Shown one piece after another: positions 60,370-64,000 of a DNA stretch of 64,000 nucleotides. Origin of the DNA: Thysanoteuthis rhombus (taxonomy: Eukaryota; Mollusca; Cephalopoda; Oegopsida; Thysanoteuthidae). Positions within the stretch are counted from its first letter, which is position 1; each line of letters starts with the position of its first letter. The position numbers were made by a program, and so were the translations under genes. Location of the stretch: contig OY735203.1 in assembly GCA_963457665.1 (NCBI GenBank), positions 26,024,624-26,088,623 of the forward strand, in the 5' to 3' direction. The notes below the pieces were generated by a model. That model worked only from the letters and a program-made list of their open reading frames with translations. It had not been told where the DNA came from and did not search any database.

Positions 60370-60757
60370 ATTATCATCATCAGCCTTTTAGCGCCCTTGG
60401 TTGGACATAAGCCTTCCTCAGAAAGACTTCTCTATGGCGTCGCAGAGCGAGCACTGTCTGAATTTGTTTAGCTTGTCTCACAATTCTACTCACATTATGA
60501 TCTTATTTGCTTATGATTTTAGGGGATTCACGTTGTGAGTCGTGATGTCCATTGGTTGCCTGACATTCTTGCAACATGGCTAGCCCATTGCCATTTGAAT
60601 TTTCTATTGAATTCTATCATGTCACAGACCCCTGTTTTCTCCCTGATATACTGTGTTGTCTTGTGATCTCTCCATGTGAGGTTGATCATGATTCTTTCAT
60701 GTGCACGTTGTATGGTTCTCTGTGTGCAGGTCAGTCTCTTGGTTCAGTTTTATGTTT
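60370..60757 (-). mobile_element. RTE-type LINE, 5'-truncated 3' end
   Basis: A minus-strand copy with a short CAT tail (about 60372-60382), then ccttttagcgccc, a part-deleted terminal region, the WAGHVAR region (cttgcaacatggctagcccattg) and RDHKTTQ and TMQRA regions ending at decayed TYGAETW near 60757. The abrupt end at acccttctttaag marks the 5' truncation point. Confidence 0.88.
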
Positions 60758-61200
60758 CAGACCCTTCTTTAAGTACCTGCAAATATTTGACCAACCGCTC
60801 TCAGGTGAATGGAATGAATGGATATCAGCTGACATAGAACTCAACAAAAAGAAATGATAGGTGTAGAAATATCTCTCAAAGATAAGAATCATACCATGGT
60901 GATAGGTTACTGCTCTGTCCGCCACAACACTTACTAGAAAAACCTTTTAAGGACTGCATATGGCTTCTTTTACACTTCCAGATCATACTTAGACTCTAAT
61001 TAGTAAAAGTCTGGGAATATCGATTGAAAACCACATCTGATGAATAAGAATCAGATAGATTTGAAAATGCTTAAATTTTGTAAAACAAATTTCATTGATT
61101 TTTAATTTTGATTTTTTTTTTTCGATATACCAATCCCTAAGATGCACTCAAACAAAGATTTCAAGTTAGACTTTTACAAATACTAACAGCAAGCATAAGA
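60758..61200. other. Non-coding DNA, no gene seen
   Basis: Nothing recognised. Confidence 0.4.
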
Positions 61201-61204
61201 AGGT

Positions 61205-63011
61205 CAGGTCAGGAATAACTGGAACCTTGTAACCCAGTACAACGTCTCACATGATACTTGGAATGATGGTGGGCACTGCAAAATAGTACTGATTGCCCTG
61301 CCCCCTACCAACACGCCATAGACCATTGTACCAGGGCATGGCCTAACACTCCCCATGGTTCTTAAGATCAATCCCATACTCCAAGAAACAAAAACTACTT
61401 CAATTTCATTATGGGTAACTTCAACGCCCAAGTAGGACAAAGGAAAGAAAAATGCGTACAGGAAGAAAGCCAATAACAAATGTGCTCAAACCAAGCGGAG
61501 ACCAAACATCAGATTCGGACCAAAATATCGAACATGCCTTGGAATTTTACGAAAACTTCTATTCCACCAAAAGAACACGGAAAAATCAACAGGATACACA
61601 GAGTAATCAGTTTGTTACTCCACCGGGGTTGGAGCAAGCTATCAAACAAGCAAACAAAAGGAAAGAATATCCCTGGGCCTGATAACATCATCATCGATTT
61701 ATTCAACTTATGCCTCGAACGCAGTGAAATCCCAGAAAATTGGAACACCGGAATCATAATGCTGTTACATAAAAAAGGGAAATCTGAAAGACCCCAACAA
61801 CTACAGGTCAATAAGCCTACTCAGCTGCATCTATAAACTCTTCACCAAAGTGATAGCCAACCGAATCACGAAAACGTTGAGTGAAAACTAACCACGGGAA
61901 CAAGCTGAATTTCCGAAAGAGCCATTCAATCATAAAGCCTTTCAATTCAGTAAACTAACTAAAAAAGAAAGGATCATATGATAAAATACAACTCGTTGCA
62001 TCACTTGTTAAAGGCCTTAGACTCGGTGAAAATCTCCAAAGTCATTGATGCTATAGTACAACAAGGCGTGGAGGCTAGAGTGCTGCAACATACCTACCGA
62101 CACAGCAGATCCTTCATCAGCTCTGTGCCTTTTCAACTGAAAATAGAATGGAGCGAGATGATACCAGCTCATCAAAACACTTCAAAATCTACCATAAGAT
62201 GATCTTCCGAAACCTAGTCTGGGGAAATAAAGGAATCAGAATAGATGGCGGATACCTAACAAACCAAATTTTGCAGACAATGTTATCCTTCTTGCTAAGA
62301 ATATTCATAAAGCTAGAGGAACTAACTGAATAAAAGCAAAAAAGTTGGCGTACATATGAACATTCGGAGGACAATGACACAATGATCGAAATCGAAAACA
62401 TGGAACTAAAGGAAGTGCAGCAATACATCTATATTAAGCAACAAATTATTTTTAAAAAGACGGGAGTCCGAGATATCATTGATTGACCGTTAAGCAAAGC
62501 ATTACACAAGGTTGGGAAACTTTTGGCAGAATATGCTCGACTCTAAAGAACAAGAAAATCCCATTGGTCTTCAAAATAAAGGTCTAAAACCAATGCATTC
62601 CACTGATCGAGCTGAAACATGGAATCTAACCAAAAGATTGACCCTCAAACTGAGAACCATGCAACGTGGCATGAGAGAATTATGGTGAAAATCACATGGA
62701 GAGATCAGAAGACACAACTATATAAGAGGAAAGACTAAAGCTAGATATCAGAGAAACAATTCGAAAGCTCAATTGGCAATGGTCTGGGTATGTTCCAAGA
62801 TTGTCAAACAACCACTGGACATCACGACTCACACCATGGATCGCCAGAGATAACATGCAAATAAAATCATTATGCAAGTAAGTTGTCGTGACATGCTAGA
62901 CTATTTTCAGTACTGGCTCTGCGATGCCCATGATTGAAAAGTCTGGCAAATCTTAAAGAAGGTTTTAGTTTAACGATCAGATGCTAAAAAGGCTGCTGCT
63001 GCTGCTGCTGG

Positions 63012-63052
<41 letters not shown>
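61205..63052 (+). mobile_element. RTE-type LINE, longest copy (endonuclease end, RT, 3' tail)
   Basis: The plus strand begins inside the APE endonuclease and carries its FIMGNFNAQVGQ motif (about 61402-61440). Families normally have GDFNA, so the Asp is read as Asn. It continues through the linker, GPDNIIIDLF near 61675, NWNTGIIMLLHKKG near 61740, the NNYRSISLLS-like region (frame-broken) and KALDSVKISKVI near 62010. The RT active site reads FADN (62270-62281) in place of FADD. A MELKEVQQYIYIKQQII stretch lies near 62402. The C-terminal region is heavily decayed (62500-62960), and a (TGC)n(TGA)n tail lies at about 62991-63052. Full-length RTEs are about 3 kb, so this ~1.85-kb copy is 5'-truncated. 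Many stops. Confidence 0.9.
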
Positions 63053-63053
<1 letters not shown>

Positions 63054-63055
63054 CG

Positions 63056-64000
63056 CTTAGGTGATTCATGCATTGTCAGCTATAAAGAACATAATTCAAC
63101 AATTGGTAAATATTGTCCGTCGCTAAGGGTCTAGAAACAAATGAAGTAAGGCTATCGAACGATGTAATTTTTGCTTCTTCCTATTGGATTTATATTAACC
63201 TTATCACGATTTGTAATCATAATCCAATGATTCATAACCATATATATTTCATTCTAGTGTTATCAGGGGACATGCTCCAAATAGGTGTGTTTCTGTGTTG
63301 GCCTAGTACTGGTAGCCTCTACACCAGTGCCTATCAGAAAGTTGCCAGAGGAATGAAACATACAGGGTAATTAATGGGGCAGTTTTTTTCAGGGAGAAGG
63401 ACTAGCAGAGCGGTATATGAAGGGCGGGCCTTGGAAAGCCAAAATCGTATTTCACAGAGATCTACCATTTAGAGAGGAATTTTCATACAATAATGCAGGC
63501 ATTTAGTGTATTTTTTGAATTCATTCGTTTCGTATCATCGTACATTTCAACCATTGTCAAAATCGACTACGGGTGCACAAAATGAAAACATATCTTAGTG
63601 TCCGTAAAAAGAAACAGACAGTTAAACCTCTCTAGACGCAATGTAAGAAAGGTGATCCTGATTGACAAAATGTAGCTTCGCAACCTCACTCAGTCGATTT
63701 TACAACCGATGTGCATATAAAAAGGAATACGAAGAAATGAAGGAAAAAAAGAGAATTAGTGTTGCATACAATTACTATGATAAATATCAAACATTATTAA
63801 ATGATAATAAGTAAATGATTAGTGTATGAATATCATAAATAAATTACGTTGATGCGCAGATGAACAGGTTGGAAAAGTTTGACTCTCATAAATATGATTG
63901 AGTTTGGGCATGATCAGGTCATTTGCTACCCCATAAAATATATCAACGGCAACCCCACTAGTTCTGGTCTCGATGCACTCAACAAGACAATCAAATAATC
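63056..64000. other. AT-rich non-coding DNA, no gene seen
   Basis: Nothing recognised downstream of the RTE tail to the end of the window. Confidence 0.45.

Overview
This is eukaryotic, AT-rich, intergenic or intronic DNA from an invertebrate animal. Evidence: no dense coding, many long microsatellites, tRNA-derived SINEs, and several families of decayed non-LTR retrotransposons (LINEs). The mix of an RTE-type LINE with a trinucleotide tail, an R2-like LINE with a restriction-like endonuclease, tRNA-SINE heads, and a decayed member of a multicopy PIN-like/cysteine-rich protein family suggests a lophotrochozoan, most likely a mollusc and possibly a cephalopod. That assignment is inference from familiarity with such genomes and was not tested by a search.

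Layout. 1-13.9 kb is nearly gene-free: (TC)n/(TA)n/(CA)n tracts, a rearranged SINE near 5 kb, and faint dispersed duplications. 13.9-20.8 kb holds a tRNA-derived SINE, RTE fragments on both strands, and a 103-bp minisatellite. 23.4-24.7 kb is a minus-strand pseudogene of a PIN-like/cysteine-rich protein. 26.0-30.3 kb is a LINE graveyard: an RTE fragment, then three same-orientation fragments of an R2-like LINE. 33.0-33.2 kb holds the only stretch that looks like a host coding exon. 33.6-38 kb has more LINE ends. 39.8-41.4 kb is an old duplicated repeat. 42.7-45.2 kb has a SINE, two perfect CRE-like octamers, and an RTE insertion with a 13-bp target-site duplication. 47.7-49.7 kb has RTE and R2-like fragments and an ATT-rich tract. 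52.0-52.5 kb and 59.2-59.6 kb share a tandem repeat of roughly 190-215 bp. 53.1-54.6 kb is an unidentified, less AT-rich, coding-like relic. 55.1-57.1 kb has palindromes, a split inverted/direct repeat and another SINE. 57.6-58.3 kb is a third LINE, interrupted by a small repeat. 60.4-63.1 kb holds the longest RTE copy, 5'-truncated inside the endonuclease.

No intact host gene, rRNA, functional tRNA gene, CRISPR array or operon was found. The main biological theme is retrotransposition: RTE copies end in (TGA/CAT)n, so they probably seeded many of the trinucleotide microsatellites. No new biological system is claimed. The most useful leads are the candidate exon at 33.0 kb, the unclassified tandem family, the permuted SINE dimer, the palindrome cluster near 55.5 kb and the promoter-like GC block near 58.8 kb. 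All boundaries were read by eye and may be off by tens of bases.
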